From NCBI GenBank assembly GCA_014529385.2, contig CM043966.1:106979587-107043586 (forward strand): a DNA stretch of 64,000 nucleotides, given 5' to 3'. Made by a program: the position numbers and the translations under genes. Source of the stretch: Adiantum capillus-veneris (taxonomy: Eukaryota; Streptophyta; Polypodiopsida; Polypodiales; Pteridaceae). The first letter of the stretch is position 1. Each line of letters opens with the position of its first letter. The notes under the pieces are model-generated. The model was not told where the DNA came from, did no database searches, and saw nothing but the letters and a program-made list of their open reading frames with translations. Shown one piece after another: positions 50,258 through 62,329 of this stretch.

Positions 50258-53200
50258 ATGCACAAGATGTTTGACAACAATTTTCCTTCCAGTTCTATTC
50301 TTGCACATGTCCTTCTTGTTAGGTGAAACTCTAGTCTTTGAAGTCCAAAAGGCATACACCAAATGTTTTGTTTCATTGGTGATAATGCTACCTCAAGAAA
50401 ATTGTCCTTGGCAAGCACGGAAAGACTTCATCCTCATCTTTATTCTCTAGTTGAGAATTCATAGCTACTATATTCCTTTGATGGATTCTCTAGATGCTAG
50501 TAATTCTACATTGGTTCACAGACGTCATACCTCTAGAGTTGTTCAAGATCATTTTTAAAGAGGTTCTCTTCACAAAAATCTCACTTGTTGAGTGGGGGAA
50601 ACTTACATTGATTCAAAGTGTTGTGTACACCCGAGAGAATAGTGTCTTCAATATCATTAAAATTTGAATTTTGTAGCTTCAAAAAAAATTGATGGTTTAG
50701 GAGTTTCTAAAGTATATCCTTTTGTTTGCTCATTGATATCCCTTGACTTTGATTGCACAAATGTTCTTCCTTGACCTAGCTATTGGTAATCCAAGTGCAA
50801 AAGAAGGATGCCTTTCTTTGCTTCTTTGTTTGCACCCCAATAATTACAAAATAAATCTTAAGTATTGGTACTTGTCTCAATGGAGTTGGAGATAGAATGG
50901 ATTTGTGTCTATTCATTGATGCCCATACCACCCTCCATCACATCAGGAGAGAGAGTATCTATGACTCATTCAAGATATATTCTCCTATGATATTTTTCCA
51001 CTACCAAGGATCATGAGAGAGAGAGAGAGACAGAGCATCATCCAGATTGGCTATGGATCTTGCTTGCTATAGGGTGGAAAGTTAATGTGTGTGTGTGTGT
51101 GTACATATATTTTACCATAAATAATAAGACATAATTAGACTTTTTACATTCAAAAGACGCTGGCTTGAGAGAGAAGGAATGATAAGTACAAAATAACTCA
51201 GTCTTAGAATCATTTTTGTACAATTTTTATATGAATGAAGCTTCATTTCAGTATACAGATATCAGAAGTACTTTCCTTGCCATAGGTGTATGTGTAATCA
51301 TGTAAGGACAATGTAAGGACAACTACTTAAAGCCACAAAAACCCCTCCAAAGATAAGATAGAGTCCTTACCTTGCATCCATCCAAACAAGACAGCAGATA
51401 TGTTAGTCTTGAATGTGTTTTACAGGTATCAAATGGATTATACCAATTGTTATCCATGTCCATCTTTAACAAGTTTTTTTAAAAACTTTCAAGCCTTAGT
51501 CCAAAGTATTTATTTTATCACCCAAAGTGTAAGGTTTTTTAGAAGGCCCTACTATCTTTAGAGCCAAGTGAACTAGCTCCATTGATGAAGCTTCACACTC
51601 ACTTTGCCATAAAGCAAAGCAGTATAAATGACATTTCCTTTAAGAATAACCAACAAGTTCTTTTTATGACAAATAAAATTTAACCCTAATTAGGTTTTAT
51701 GCCCTTTTCCTTCCTCAAATGTTACTTACCTTCATTCTCTAATGGGTAAGCCAATTAGCAAAGATCTTTAGATATAACACGATATCTAGCTAGACCAAGT
51801 GCATTGAAAAAAGTAAGTGTGTGTGTTTTTTATGCGCTTTTTTTAAAAATTTAGCATGTTTATAGGAATGCTGAAACAATATAGCATTACCCAAAAAAAA
51901 ATCCAATAAACCACCAAGTCTAGCGGTAGTACGCATCCAGTGAGGATCTCACCCAAAACAATCCATCGAATCCACTTTTATCAGAAAGTCAAGTACGCAA
52001 TTGGGAAACACCCTTGGTTTTTTACAGTAATTCATACGCTAAGTGAAAGAGAACAACTGGTATCTTTACCAAGTCCAAAAAAGAAGTAAACAATAAGGTA
52101 CAGCTAGTATGCCACAAGCCAATCGGCTAATCCTCAACCAATGTACAATGCAAAGCGACCGTAAAAGCAGTAGCAGTATCATTACCTTATGCTTGCTTAG
52201 CCCATTCAGACCTTACCATATAAACTTAGCCAACCCATATGATGGGTTTTATCCGGTTCAGCAATAATAAAGAACATCAATCCTCAGAAGTGTCATAATT
52301 TTTCAAGGCCAACCACACACTGGTTTATTTCATCAGGCTAAGCGGCCGATTATGCCACCCAAAAATTTCCATATTTTTGCTTATGTACCGTCATCAGCAG
52401 TAAAATGAAAAGCAGTGAATACCGGGTAAGGAAAGGCCCTTTTTTCAAAAATTTGAACATCATGTACATGCAGTTGAATACTGAATAGCAGTGAGAAAAC
52501 CAGTAACAGTACCATAGTAATGCCCAAAAACAACCTTTACCATATGATGCAAGTCATAGCCAACCACTATAGTGGTCCTTACCAAGCTGAAGAACGAAGA
52601 ACAACACCTCTTAGTAATGCTTGTTATTGTCAAACTGAGCCAACCAAACAGAGGTCCAACCATTTATACCATGTACTGCTAAGTATAGCCATCTCCACCA
52701 TTTAAGTCAATCATTGCTAAGTACAGGCTTTATATGCAACAACGCTTACCAAAAAAATGACAGAAACGAGATCATTGATGTTAAGCTTAATGACCAACCT
52801 GAGTTAGGTGAGTCGTAAGCTCCATGTTTGGTGCAACAGAGGTAAAAAAACCACACATTCCTCACTCTTAACGCAAGTAAAACACACGCAGAGCTAAGTA
52901 TGGGGCACAATGCACCCTCATCTCTTTGAATAGAAGAAGGAAAGCCGCCATCACCCATGGCTAATTTCTTGCATACTATACTGAGTAGGTAGAGCTCCCC
53001 CTGGGGATTTGCAAAAGAGTAGCCGCCTGCGATGCCGTTTGGCATAGTAGGTTAACCATAGCGCCTCACGGCATGGTAAATGAAATTAGTAAGTAGTTAT
53101 TTTAACCACACCTTGTAACCACCATACCCTTTTAAGGGTCTTATCCCATGTCTAGCAACAAAAGGCTACCAGCAAGTGGTGAAATGTGTGTGTGTGTCTG

Positions 53201-55303
53201 TGTGAGATACGCAAATAAATTCCTTGGGTGGCTTAGTTTTTTTGGTGCTTTAAAACATATTCTTTTATCCCTTATGCAGTGCAAACATTTAAAAGAGTTT
53301 ATTTACACCATAGATGCATATACAAAGCAAAACCATAATCATCATCAAATAATATATAAATACGAATCAAAAGCCTTCAATCATTTGACCTAATTGATTT
53401 TTCCTCTACGCACTAAGTTATTTTCGTGTGGAGGGGTACACCATACTTGCTACAAGGATTAGTGGCATAAGGAGGTGTCTCTTGCACTCCGTCACATGGG
53501 CCGCTAGTAGATCCCTAGCTTAGTTGTGCACCCTCAAATAGGAACTCTATTCCCTGCGTAAGATTTGGATCCAATCCTAAGTAGTAACCCCAATGCGATC
53601 TCCCCATATCAATATTGGTTATCCTATGGAGTGAGGATATGCCCACAATTATTCCAATCGGCTGCTTGGCATTGGTTACCCCTGCTTGATCAATCAAAAT
53701 GCTAAGAAATTACCCCAACAATATTGAGTTATTAAAACTTTAAACTAAAAATAATTTAGCAATAAAATCTTGTATCAAATGAAACATTGCTATCCATTGA
53801 GTTTTGATCCCATCATGCCAACGCAAGAATTATGCTAATCATTAACCAAGAAAAAAGCTAGACAAGTGAGAAGATGGTAGCCATGTGGCATGCTATCACC
53901 ATTCCAAGCCCCTTTTTGGTGGTTTACATTCATGCTTAGAGGGAGAAAATATTCCTTACATTAAGATGAGGAGGCACTTGGTAAGCCACTACTATGGGGC
54001 GAGGGTTAGCAGATTCATCATTGCTAGGAGGGTAAAGAGGAGGAGTCTCTACTTTGGGCATCTCTTTGATGTTGGGCTCCATGGTAGGTGTGTATCATCA
54101 ATAACCTCCTTGGATTTGAACACAACCTTGTCCTTGTAGAATCCTAATCTTCTCGGCAGAGGAGATGGTTTGAGAAATTATGCCACCACTTCAATACAAA
54201 GTAAACAAAGACATAGTGGTGAAACATCAACAAGGGATTATATAGAGAACCCTAACCTGAGTGGGTTATTTATAATGTAAATAGGGTTTAGGGATAGGAT
54301 GTTTTTGGGTAGAGAGAGAGAGAGGGAATGATTGAGTACCCTTGAGATTAAGGCATGCTTAGCAAAAGAGAGAAAGAGAGAGGGTAAGATGGTGATCAAA
54401 GGTAGTATGATGCTCACCAATGGAGGGACCAAGGGGAGAGGAGGACGTAAGAGGATCTTTGCCAATCTTAAGAGCTCGCAACATGCCCTCAAGTGCAAGG
54501 AGGAAACCCCTTTTATGGGAAAGAGAAAAGGGGGCGGGGGTCTGCCGAGGGGGGAGCTCTTTCTCCATTTGTGGGAAAAGAGTGTGAACATAGAACTATT
54601 CTTTTCTCTCGCATTTGAGAGAAAAGAGTGGACTTGAACCAAGTCTAGGGAGAGGTGTGGGAAGAGAGTAGATGGAGAAAGTTATTGCAAGTTCATGGAC
54701 AAAAGGTCTATTGGTTTATTCATTAAAAGAGAACTATTTTACTTTTTAAGCATGGGTATGCGGTTTCGACTTTGAAGCAATAGATAAAGCAACTCTTTGT
54801 AGGCAATCAAAATATAGCCCATGTGTTTTGGACTCGAATCCAAAGTCGTAGTATCAGCCCCAAGAGACCTCAAAGATCTATCTCAATGAAGCTCAAGTCC
54901 TATTATCTGAGAGGGAGCTGGTACAACCAATCAACCACACTAGAGTGACCCCTTTTTTTATCCCTTTTTTTTCTTCTTTCATTGACATTTATATATGTGC
55001 ATATATTATCTATATATTTTTGTCCTGCTTAAATGTGTATATCCATTATGACTAATGGCATAAATTGATATATACATGTATTTGTTTATTTGTGTGTGTG
55101 TGTACAAAAAATAAGAATATGTACATATGTGTGTGTGTGTGTATAATATTTTATGGTCTCATGAGAGAGAGAGAGAGAGATGAGATTGCATATATTACAT
55201 ATTACCATAGATTATTTTAAGCATGAGAGAGACAATGAGCACGGTGATTTCTTTTTATACGAAATATCTAGAGAGAGAATGAATAGTTTGAAAGGAGTAA
55301 AAC

Positions 55304-55304
<1 letters not shown>
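50258..55304. other. 5 kb with no confident gene
   Basis: Short GA/GT runs occur at about 51,013-51,033 and 51,089-51,104. A minus-strand frame at 52,746-53,045 (99 codons, start Met, 'GGYSFANPQGELYLLSIVCK') is GC-richer than its surroundings but matches nothing I can name. Two overlapping opposite frames at 54,238-54,642 arise from a Ser/Leu and Arg/Glu-type purine bias and are not credible genes. Confidence 0.35.

Positions 55305-55337
<33 letters not shown>
55305..55337. repeat. (AC)n microsatellite
   Basis: About 16 AC units, first of a cluster of simple repeats. Confidence 0.95.
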
Positions 55338-55338
<1 letters not shown>

Positions 55339-55366
55339 CATGGAGAGTTGGTGGTGGGAAGAGCAT

Positions 55367-55375
55367 CACGCGCGT

Positions 55376-55406
<31 letters not shown>

Positions 55407-55439
55407 CGTGCGTGCGTGTGTGCGCGCACGTGCACGTGT
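55367..55439. repeat. alternating purine-pyrimidine tract (GT/GC)
   Basis: From CACGCGCGTGTGCG to GCGCGCACGTGCACGTGTG, some 73 bases alternate purine and pyrimidine with CG, CA and TG steps, a composition that favours left-handed Z-DNA. Confidence 0.9.
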
Positions 55440-55532
55440 GAAATCGATGTGAAAGCGGACCTACTAGTTGAGGGCAGGAGTTCTCATTGTCAATGCAAGA
55501 GTAGAGACAAAAAAAGAGCTCCCACTTGGAAT

Positions 55533-55533
<1 letters not shown>

Positions 55534-55586
<53 letters not shown>
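55534..55586. repeat. (AG)n microsatellite
   Basis: About 26 AG units. Confidence 0.95.
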
Positions 55587-55588
<2 letters not shown>

Positions 55589-55638
55589 AGCCTGTGAGAA
55601 AGAGGGGAGAAAATCTATGAGAGAGAGGAGAGGGAATG

Positions 55639-55760
<122 letters not shown>

Positions 55761-56031
55761 TAGATAAGTGTTCTACATGTCAAGCTCTTTTCATAGATAT
55801 GTTACATGATATGGTTTTATTGACTAGATTTTAAGTTCCATTTTGCAGGGAAATTTGAATTAAAATAAACTAACTATTTTACATGTTTGAATTCAGAAGT
55901 CGTCCATTGATTGTTTTCTTAATATTCAAGGTTCGACAACTTTAAACTGCTAAATAAAGAAGCCCTCCTAGATCCCATTCTCTTTCTAATGATAAAAGAG
56001 AGGAGGAGGGTGGTGGATGGGAGAATTCCAC

Positions 56032-56033
<2 letters not shown>

Positions 56034-56069
<36 letters not shown>
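56034..56069. repeat. (AG)n microsatellite
   Basis: About 18 AG units, last of the cluster. Confidence 0.95.
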
Positions 56070-56071
<2 letters not shown>

Positions 56072-58697
56072 ATGCGACATTAGGCAACTTACAAAGGAAG
56101 AGAAGGGAGTACGATGGTTGATGAATGCCATATGTCTTTTTTTTTAAATTCCTATTTGAAAATTCCCCCTCTTGAGAGGGGGTTCTCACATCTTTTGTAG
56201 AGCTAGAGAGGGTAGTGTAGGTGGGACATGTGCAAGCACATTGCATGGATCATTCTCAGCTTTATACATCATTGGCTTGACTGCACTTTCCAAATCACCT
56301 TCCATAAAGAACAAATCACATGGGTTATGTCTACAATGCTTATACATAAGCACATGACATGGAGAGAAAATCCACACTCTGAGCAAACATCCCGAGCTAA
56401 AGCACTCGAGTAAGATTCCATAAAGCACCTCAACATAACCTTGATAATAGAGGTAATAAAGCTAAATTCACAATTGTTGCATAGGTATTTTTGGACAATT
56501 TTCTATTTATTTAGTAATAGAAACAATCATAAGCAATCCAAACAGGTCCTTAAATAGATCGGACGTAAGCACTAGATAAATGGTTTCCCACCTAGCATAA
56601 ACATTAGAGGGTATAAATTGAGCTAAAAGCACAAATCTAGGCTTTAAAATTAACAATTTAAAATATATTATCTCTAGACAAATAGGGGCACCCTTATTTC
56701 TATAGCATAAAGTGAGTTTGGTCCACATGGAAACTATAGGGATAGCCACAAAAAACACACGAAGTAAGAAAGTAACCACCCATGTTCATTAACAACACAA
56801 AAACATACTTTCCTAATTGAGGAGACATAGCAAAATCTATTTTTGTCCGACACCAACTACCCATCTATGCAATGACATACATACCAAAGTAATTGTTGTA
56901 CATGATAAACATATATAGTGAAAAAGAAATTTCTCATGCACATTCCATATGCATATTCTACACTACAGTAGATTCATGAACGAACACATGAGATTTGTTA
57001 TTCCTATGCATACATTGGAGCTATTTTTCTAGTAGGATGTCATGCAGCAAGAAGATGATAAAATTGCAAGCGACTTAAAGAAGAGAAAAGAGGCACATTT
57101 GCACAAAGATGGGGTTGTAGAAAAGTAAACTTGTCAACCAAAAAATACCTTGATTACACTGTTTTTGGAATGATAAAAAAAGAACAAAAGATAAAAATGT
57201 TCCTTTGTTTAATGGCCCATTAGGCTGAGTTGCTTAAGGGAGGTACTACTAGAAGAGACAAGGATGGCATGACATGATGGCATCACCTCAAGTAGAGAAC
57301 AATTTCACACCTCTAATTCCAAAGGGTTACTAACCTTAAGTATGTTACTCATTTTTTCCAGGCAATTATTTCCTCGTTGCCATTTCCTTAATAATCTTTG
57401 GAGATTGCATATGATGGGTGATCACCTCTCCCATGCTTTCTTAAGGACCAACTAGAAGTAGAGCTCCTCAAGTTTAAATAAGATACGAATTAGTTAAAAG
57501 TGCATGCTAGGTGTCTTTTCATAAATAAATGTACTCCTTCACACAAGTTTCATGATGCAGTCATTATTAGAGTCAGAGGCTCTCAAGAGGTGCCATGGCA
57601 TGCCACACCTTAAAACGCTCCATTCCGAGCAGTAGATGTGGTCGGCCCTATCTTTACATCATCTTTATTTTAAGGGTCTACTTTAGAAGTATCACATTTT
57701 TCACACCTCTTGCTTGCACTTGTGGGGCAGCCACCTACTAGACACTAGCAAGGAAGCTAGCAAAAGAAATCATCCACTCAAATGATAGCCTTCCAAAATT
57801 TAAACCTATAAGTGGTCGTCCACACCGGCGTCAACTCCTATAGAGAGATTTAAAATGGTCCACTATCATATGCAAGGCATAGTATTCCCATGGATGCTAA
57901 TACAAGTATCACAGGGCAACAACATCATGTTGATAGTTTCATGCAATAAATTGCTAACAAACCCACATCAAATTGGTGAAGCATAACCATTGGACACATC
58001 AACCCATACACGATGCTTGTGTGGAAAAATTCAAGCTAGAAATCTTCCTCTAGCCATCCGCGTCATCACGGATGGCAAGGTAGATTTGAAGATGGAAAAG
58101 AAATGTCATCTACTTGGGTACCTATTGTGGATTGGAACGATGTCTATAAGCATTTATGAGAAATTGACACGCTGCAATATGGACTACTGTTGAGCTTTAC
58201 TCTCTGGCTACAATCATGCTCCAACAAAATACAAACTATGTTCTACATAGCTCTTTCAGAATTGCTACCCATGATTCCCAATATTGATAGGCTTTTTATA
58301 TGTACTTACACCCTTGCCTCATAGCCCAACAAAGGCTTGGTTCCCCCTCGACCTTGAAAGCTACCTCTAGGCATTCATGATGGCATGGATGGTTAGAGGT
58401 AGCTTTCAAGGAGTAGATAGAGTTGCTAGTCATTAGAGATGATATTGGTTGCCCATAGCCAACCAAGATTCAAAGGTAGGCAATGAAAGCTAACATTTGA
58501 TGTGTCTATACCCAATCAAGTAATTGCATCACTACTTAAATTATTTTTTCCATGCAGGGCTATACTAAGGATGCATGTTGGAGCTCACTGCTAATGATGC
58601 CAATGGCTTTTCAAATCATGTGGGCCAAGTGTAATGGCACATGAGATCATGACCTATAGGCTCAGCAAGCGGCATAGGAATTTTTTAGAATAATGAT
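56070..58697. other. 2.6 kb with no recognisable gene
   Basis: No domain, LTR end or repeat that I can support. A small imperfect inverted repeat lies near 58,345-58,415, where CTTGAAAGCTACCTCTA faces TAGAGGTAGCTTTCAAG. Confidence 0.4.
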
Positions 58698-59165
58698 GTG
58701 CAACCTATGAAAGAATCCTCACTTGCACGTGGGCAAGCTACAAGCTTCTTTACACAGGAAGCCCCAACAATGCTCACAATCCCGGCCCCTTTGGCAACAA
58801 TTCCAACATCTTTTTCAGCAACCTCAACTATGAAGCTAGCAACCTTGGCCTCAAATCTAGCCGCCCCCTGTAGTACCACCTTTGTCAGCAAACTCAATAA
58901 CCTATCTATCTACCATCCCGACCCCAACAGCTTCTTTATTAAACTTGATTTCACCTTCCTTGTTGGCAACCCTGACTTCTTCTTTGGAAAACTAGGCACA
59001 TACTTCTTTGGCGGTGGCCCTGCCACTAGCAAATCTTTCCATTTAGTAGGACTCAATATGGAGAGAAGGTTCACACACAGAAAAACTTGTATCCCAAAAA
59101 TTCTCCCCTTGTGGGTTTTGTTGCACACACTACACAATCCTCCCCTCAAAACTTTCAAACAGTGA
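58698..59165 (+). CDS. unrecognised 155-codon ORF, doubtful
   Basis: The longest uninterrupted frame in this part of the window starts with Met and is rich in Ala, Thr, Ser and Leu. Its middle has loosely repeated phrases ('TIPAPLATIPTSF', 'MKLATLASNLAAP', 'LTFLVGNPDFFFGKL'-like). The DNA shows the same weak periodicity (words like CTTTGGCAAC and GGCAACCCTGAC), so the open frame may come from a degenerate tandem repeat rather than selection. No signal peptide, domain or promoter is evident, and the opposite strand is also open for 101 codons. I would not call it a gene without expression data. Confidence 0.15.
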   Translation: MQPMKESSLARGQATSFFTQEAPTMLTIPAPLATIPTSFSATSTMKLATLASNLAAPCSTTFVSKLNNLSIYHPDPNSFFIKLDFTFLVGNPDFFFGKLGTYFFGGGPATSKSFHLVGLNMERRFTHRKTCIPKILPLWVLLHTLHNPPLKTFKQ

Positions 59166-59864
59166 GGCACACAAGAGATAAGCCTCCCCTTAATCATATA
59201 GTAGGCAGGATTCACAATTCTCTCCTACACACAAAGAGGGCGATCAAAATTCATAGTGCTTTACATAATAAGGCTTTATTTTTTGTTATAGATTGAAGGA
59301 ATTTTTTCCTTTAGATCTTTGCAACAAATAATGCAACATAGGTATTTGTGCACTAACATACTAGTGGCAATACATATGGATTCAACCTGGTAGGGGCACA
59401 GAGACTACATGGGCTTGTGAGGCACATAGAATGGCCTACTACAATGACTAATGAATTAACAAAAACAAAGAAAAAAAAATCAAGGCCAATAGGTATATGG
59501 TCTTTAATACATGCCCACTAAATAGATTGGACATTTTGATGAGCAAAAGAAATTGGAATGCAACAAAACAAAGTGGGAGTAAATACTAGCCTTAGGACAC
59601 CTATTAAACTTGACAAAACAACAATCCAAGTATGCAAAAAAATCATGATTGATCATTTTCAAGGTACTCAAAATCAACGCAAAAGGCCTCTTACAACTTA
59701 GCAATACCTCTCTAACCCTTCTTCACTCACAAAAATACTTCAATTAGGCCACAAAAAGCTAATTTATGTCGTAGACAACCCGTCAACAATAAGCCCAAAT
59801 CATGCAATAAAAGTAGTTAAATTGAAAAGTAAAATCTCTTTGAGCATTGGTCTGCAACAAAATG

Positions 59865-60380
59865 GGTTTTGAAGTACTTGAAAGGCACTACAGATTTTGA
59901 ATTGGTTTATCAATACCGGCAAAAACTCTAATTCTATAAGTTCACTTAATCTTTTGGGATATACATATGCCGATTGGGCAAGCTCTTACTTATCTATGTG
60001 ATCTACAAGTAGAAATTGTTTCTTTATCAATGGTTGTCTTGTTTCTTGGACCAACAAGAAGCAACGATGTGTAGCAATTTCTATCATAGTGGGGATGAAT
60101 ATGTAGCTGCATCTTTAGCATCTCAGAATTAGTATGGCTAAGACAAATGCTTGCAAGTATTGGTCATCCTCCATTGTTAAGTACCACTTTGATATGATAT
60201 CAGAGTCCCATCAGTCTTACTAAAGACTATGTCCAGCACAAGTCAAAACATATTGCAGTGCATTATCATTATGTGCGCTACGAAATAAAGAAATGCACCA
60301 TCATGGTTGAACATTGTCCTAGTGATTATATGGTTGTAGATATCTTCACGAAAGAGCTTAATGAATTGTGATTCACTCTC
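59865..60380 (+). pseudogene. copia RNase H and polyprotein C-terminus fragment
   Basis: The + strand encodes, with several frame changes, 'WVLKYLKGTTDFELVYQY' (59,870-59,920), the 'ADWASS' region (59,970), 'NCFFINGCLVSWTNKKQRCV' (60,020-60,075), 'EYVAASLASQ' (60,100-60,130), remnants of the S-A-I-S-L-T-K-D motif (60,210), 'HYHYVRYEIK' and 'TIMVEHCPSDYMVVDIFTKE' (60,260-60,355). These are the last RT segment and RNase H of a copia polyprotein in normal order. Everything upstream is missing, so this is a 5'-truncated or deleted element. It is on the + strand and is followed by a polypurine tract and LTR start. Confidence 0.88.
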
Positions 60381-60655
60381 CTACATTCAAATCTTGGGAT
60401 TGCCTCAGGCTCACTCTTTGGAGACTAAACTATTCTCATCATGAAGTATTATTGTATATGCAATATTGTGATCTTATAGGCACTATACACCTCACACATG
60501 CACATTCATACTTTGATCTTCTTGGTCATTTTGTATATGTATATTCACTTCACATATGCACTACATCTCTTCTTACTTATCATTGTACATATTTGTATAT
60601 AGGAGCTCGGGTTTGTCCCTTGTTTTTTTTCATCCGTAGCAAGAGACCTTTGTTT

Positions 60656-60664
60656 GAGTGGGGG
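60656..60664 (+). promoter_or_regulatory. copia polypurine tract
   Basis: GAGTGGGGG precedes TGTTGGAGC directly, the standard arrangement before a copia 3' LTR. Confidence 0.85.
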
Positions 60665-60720
60665 TGTTGGAGCTATATATAGCTCGCCCTATCTAGACTA
60701 GGTCTCACCTATATATACAT
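60665..60720 (+). mobile_element. start of a copia 3' LTR
   Basis: It begins TGTTGGAGC after the polypurine tract. The 16-bp perfect palindrome GAGCTATATATAGCTC (60,670-60,685) lies at its very start. The 3' end of the LTR cannot be placed because no second copy is in the window; only the first part is given here. Confidence 0.7.
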
Positions 60721-61453
60721 ATGATTTAACATCCATTTGAAAAGTTGGAATGATGTTAACTACAACCAAGGCAAATATTGTGCACATATTGGTTATCTAC
60801 ATTGTTGGGTAAAAGGTTTTACTAACAATTGAGCCATTAGCCTTGTACTTGGTGCCAATGACTTCCTGCTTCGGTAGCCTATCATATTCTCAAGTTTTGT
60901 TCTTGGATTGTCTATCATACTCAAACTTCAATGCTCCTTTTCCCTTTGGTTCATTCATAGCCTCCTCCATATATGTTAGCTCCTTTATGATCCCATGATT
61001 TCAGCCATTATGTTGGGAGACACTTTTTTGTTCCTCCATCCCCCTTAACCTTTACGAAGTGTCTACTAATATCTCCAAAACCTCAACATAAAAATTGTGA
61101 TCATCAAAAAATGAATTTTATTATGGCACTAAAAAAAATTGTTTAATCTCATAAGAGGTAATTTCAGCAAGAAACTCCTCCTAAACATTTGCTACACGTG
61201 GCCTAACACTATGTCATCATTAAAAACGCCATCTCTAGTGCGGCAATGCCATCGTCTCTTGGACACCTTGTTTTAGTTGACTAAAGAAATACCACATTGA
61301 ATCCCTTGTCCTTACCGTTATGACGCAACCCCTAGTCCTTCCTTTTTTATCCATTTATAGTTGATGCAACCCATGAATTGTGTCAAATCCGATCCAAAAG
61401 CTAAAAAGGATGTCCATCTTTTTTCGCCTAAAGGAGGGAGGTGTGGTTTATGG
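60721..61453. other. no recognisable gene
   Basis: It probably includes the rest of the copia LTR. No coding content was recognised. Confidence 0.4.
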
Positions 61454-61715
61454 GTGTGCCTTGGCTGGACAAGCCAATAGTATGTACTAACTGGTGTGTG
61501 TCTGCCAAGAAGATCACCATTTGTTGTGGCTCCACGATTCTCAATACGAGCAGCCGCTTGCCTAGAGGAAGGCAAGCTTATTTTGGTCCATCTCTTGGGT
61601 ACACCACATTGTGGTGTATTGGTGTGCCTTGGCGGACACGCCAATATTGATTGGTGTGTGTATGCCAAGAAGATTGCAGAGCAAGGCAAGCTTAGTTTGG
61701 TCCATCTCTTTGACT
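61454..61715. repeat. degenerate direct duplication
   Basis: GTGTGCCTTGG...GGTGTGTGT.TGCCAAGAAGAT occurs at 61,454 and 61,622, and GGCAAGCTTA.TTTGGTCCATC at 61,571 and 61,685. The different spacings (168 and 114 bp) show that the second copy has lost an internal part. Confidence 0.85.
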
Positions 61716-61854
61716 AGTCTCTAGGCAAGTCTAAAAGGAAAAAGATGAGCCAATCAATAGTAACTAGAGCGCTTCGTTAGCTGTGTTCGTATCGAATTAA
61801 GATTAAGTAAAATATCAAAAACTATATATGCCATTTCAACACTTCAAAATGAAG

Positions 61855-61880
61855 GAGAGAGAGAGAGAAGAGAGAGAGAG
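61855..61880. repeat. GA-rich simple repeat
   Basis: An imperfect GA run, with no sign of function. Confidence 0.85.
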
Positions 61881-62329
61881 TTCATCAAAGGGTGTTTGAT
61901 TTTTTTATCCGAGAGGCAATGAAGCACAGAGAGAGATTTTATCAAAGCGTGTTAGATTTGTTTACCTGAGAGTGTTTGGGATACTGATTGTCGTGGTTCA
62001 GAGGCGTTCTTTGCAAAAATGGGATACCGATCGTAGTGCTTCAAAAAGGTACCTCGCAGAAAACCACGAGGGTTATAATTTTGTCAAGCTCAACGTTCGT
62101 GACCATACAAAATGTCAATGTTATTAATTGTTTGTTGTTACATTTTCATGTTTCAAAAAAAGAAAACATACAAGTCTCCTTACAAGGGGGAGTTTGCACA
62201 ATCCTCCCCAATTTTTATAATACGAGGGAACGTGCCATTCCCATGGCAACGTGCAATTTTTAGTGCATTCATTAATTGCGTTCTCAGTGTCAAAAATCAA
62301 AAAATGATAATGCTTACTCACCACGGGAT

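Noticed and set aside
54250-54296. CCCTAA and TTTAGGG words facing each other
   Set aside because: Only single telomere-type units are present, so this is not an interstitial telomere array.
54238-54642. Two overlapping opposite frames of 134 and 101 codons
   Set aside because: The region is purine/pyrimidine biased (AG-rich runs), which keeps both strands open by chance; no domain is visible.
58345-58415. Inverted repeat AAGCTACCTCTA / TAGAGGTAGCTT
   Set aside because: Short arms with a sizeable loop and no flanking duplication; weaker than the other fold-backs and easily chance.
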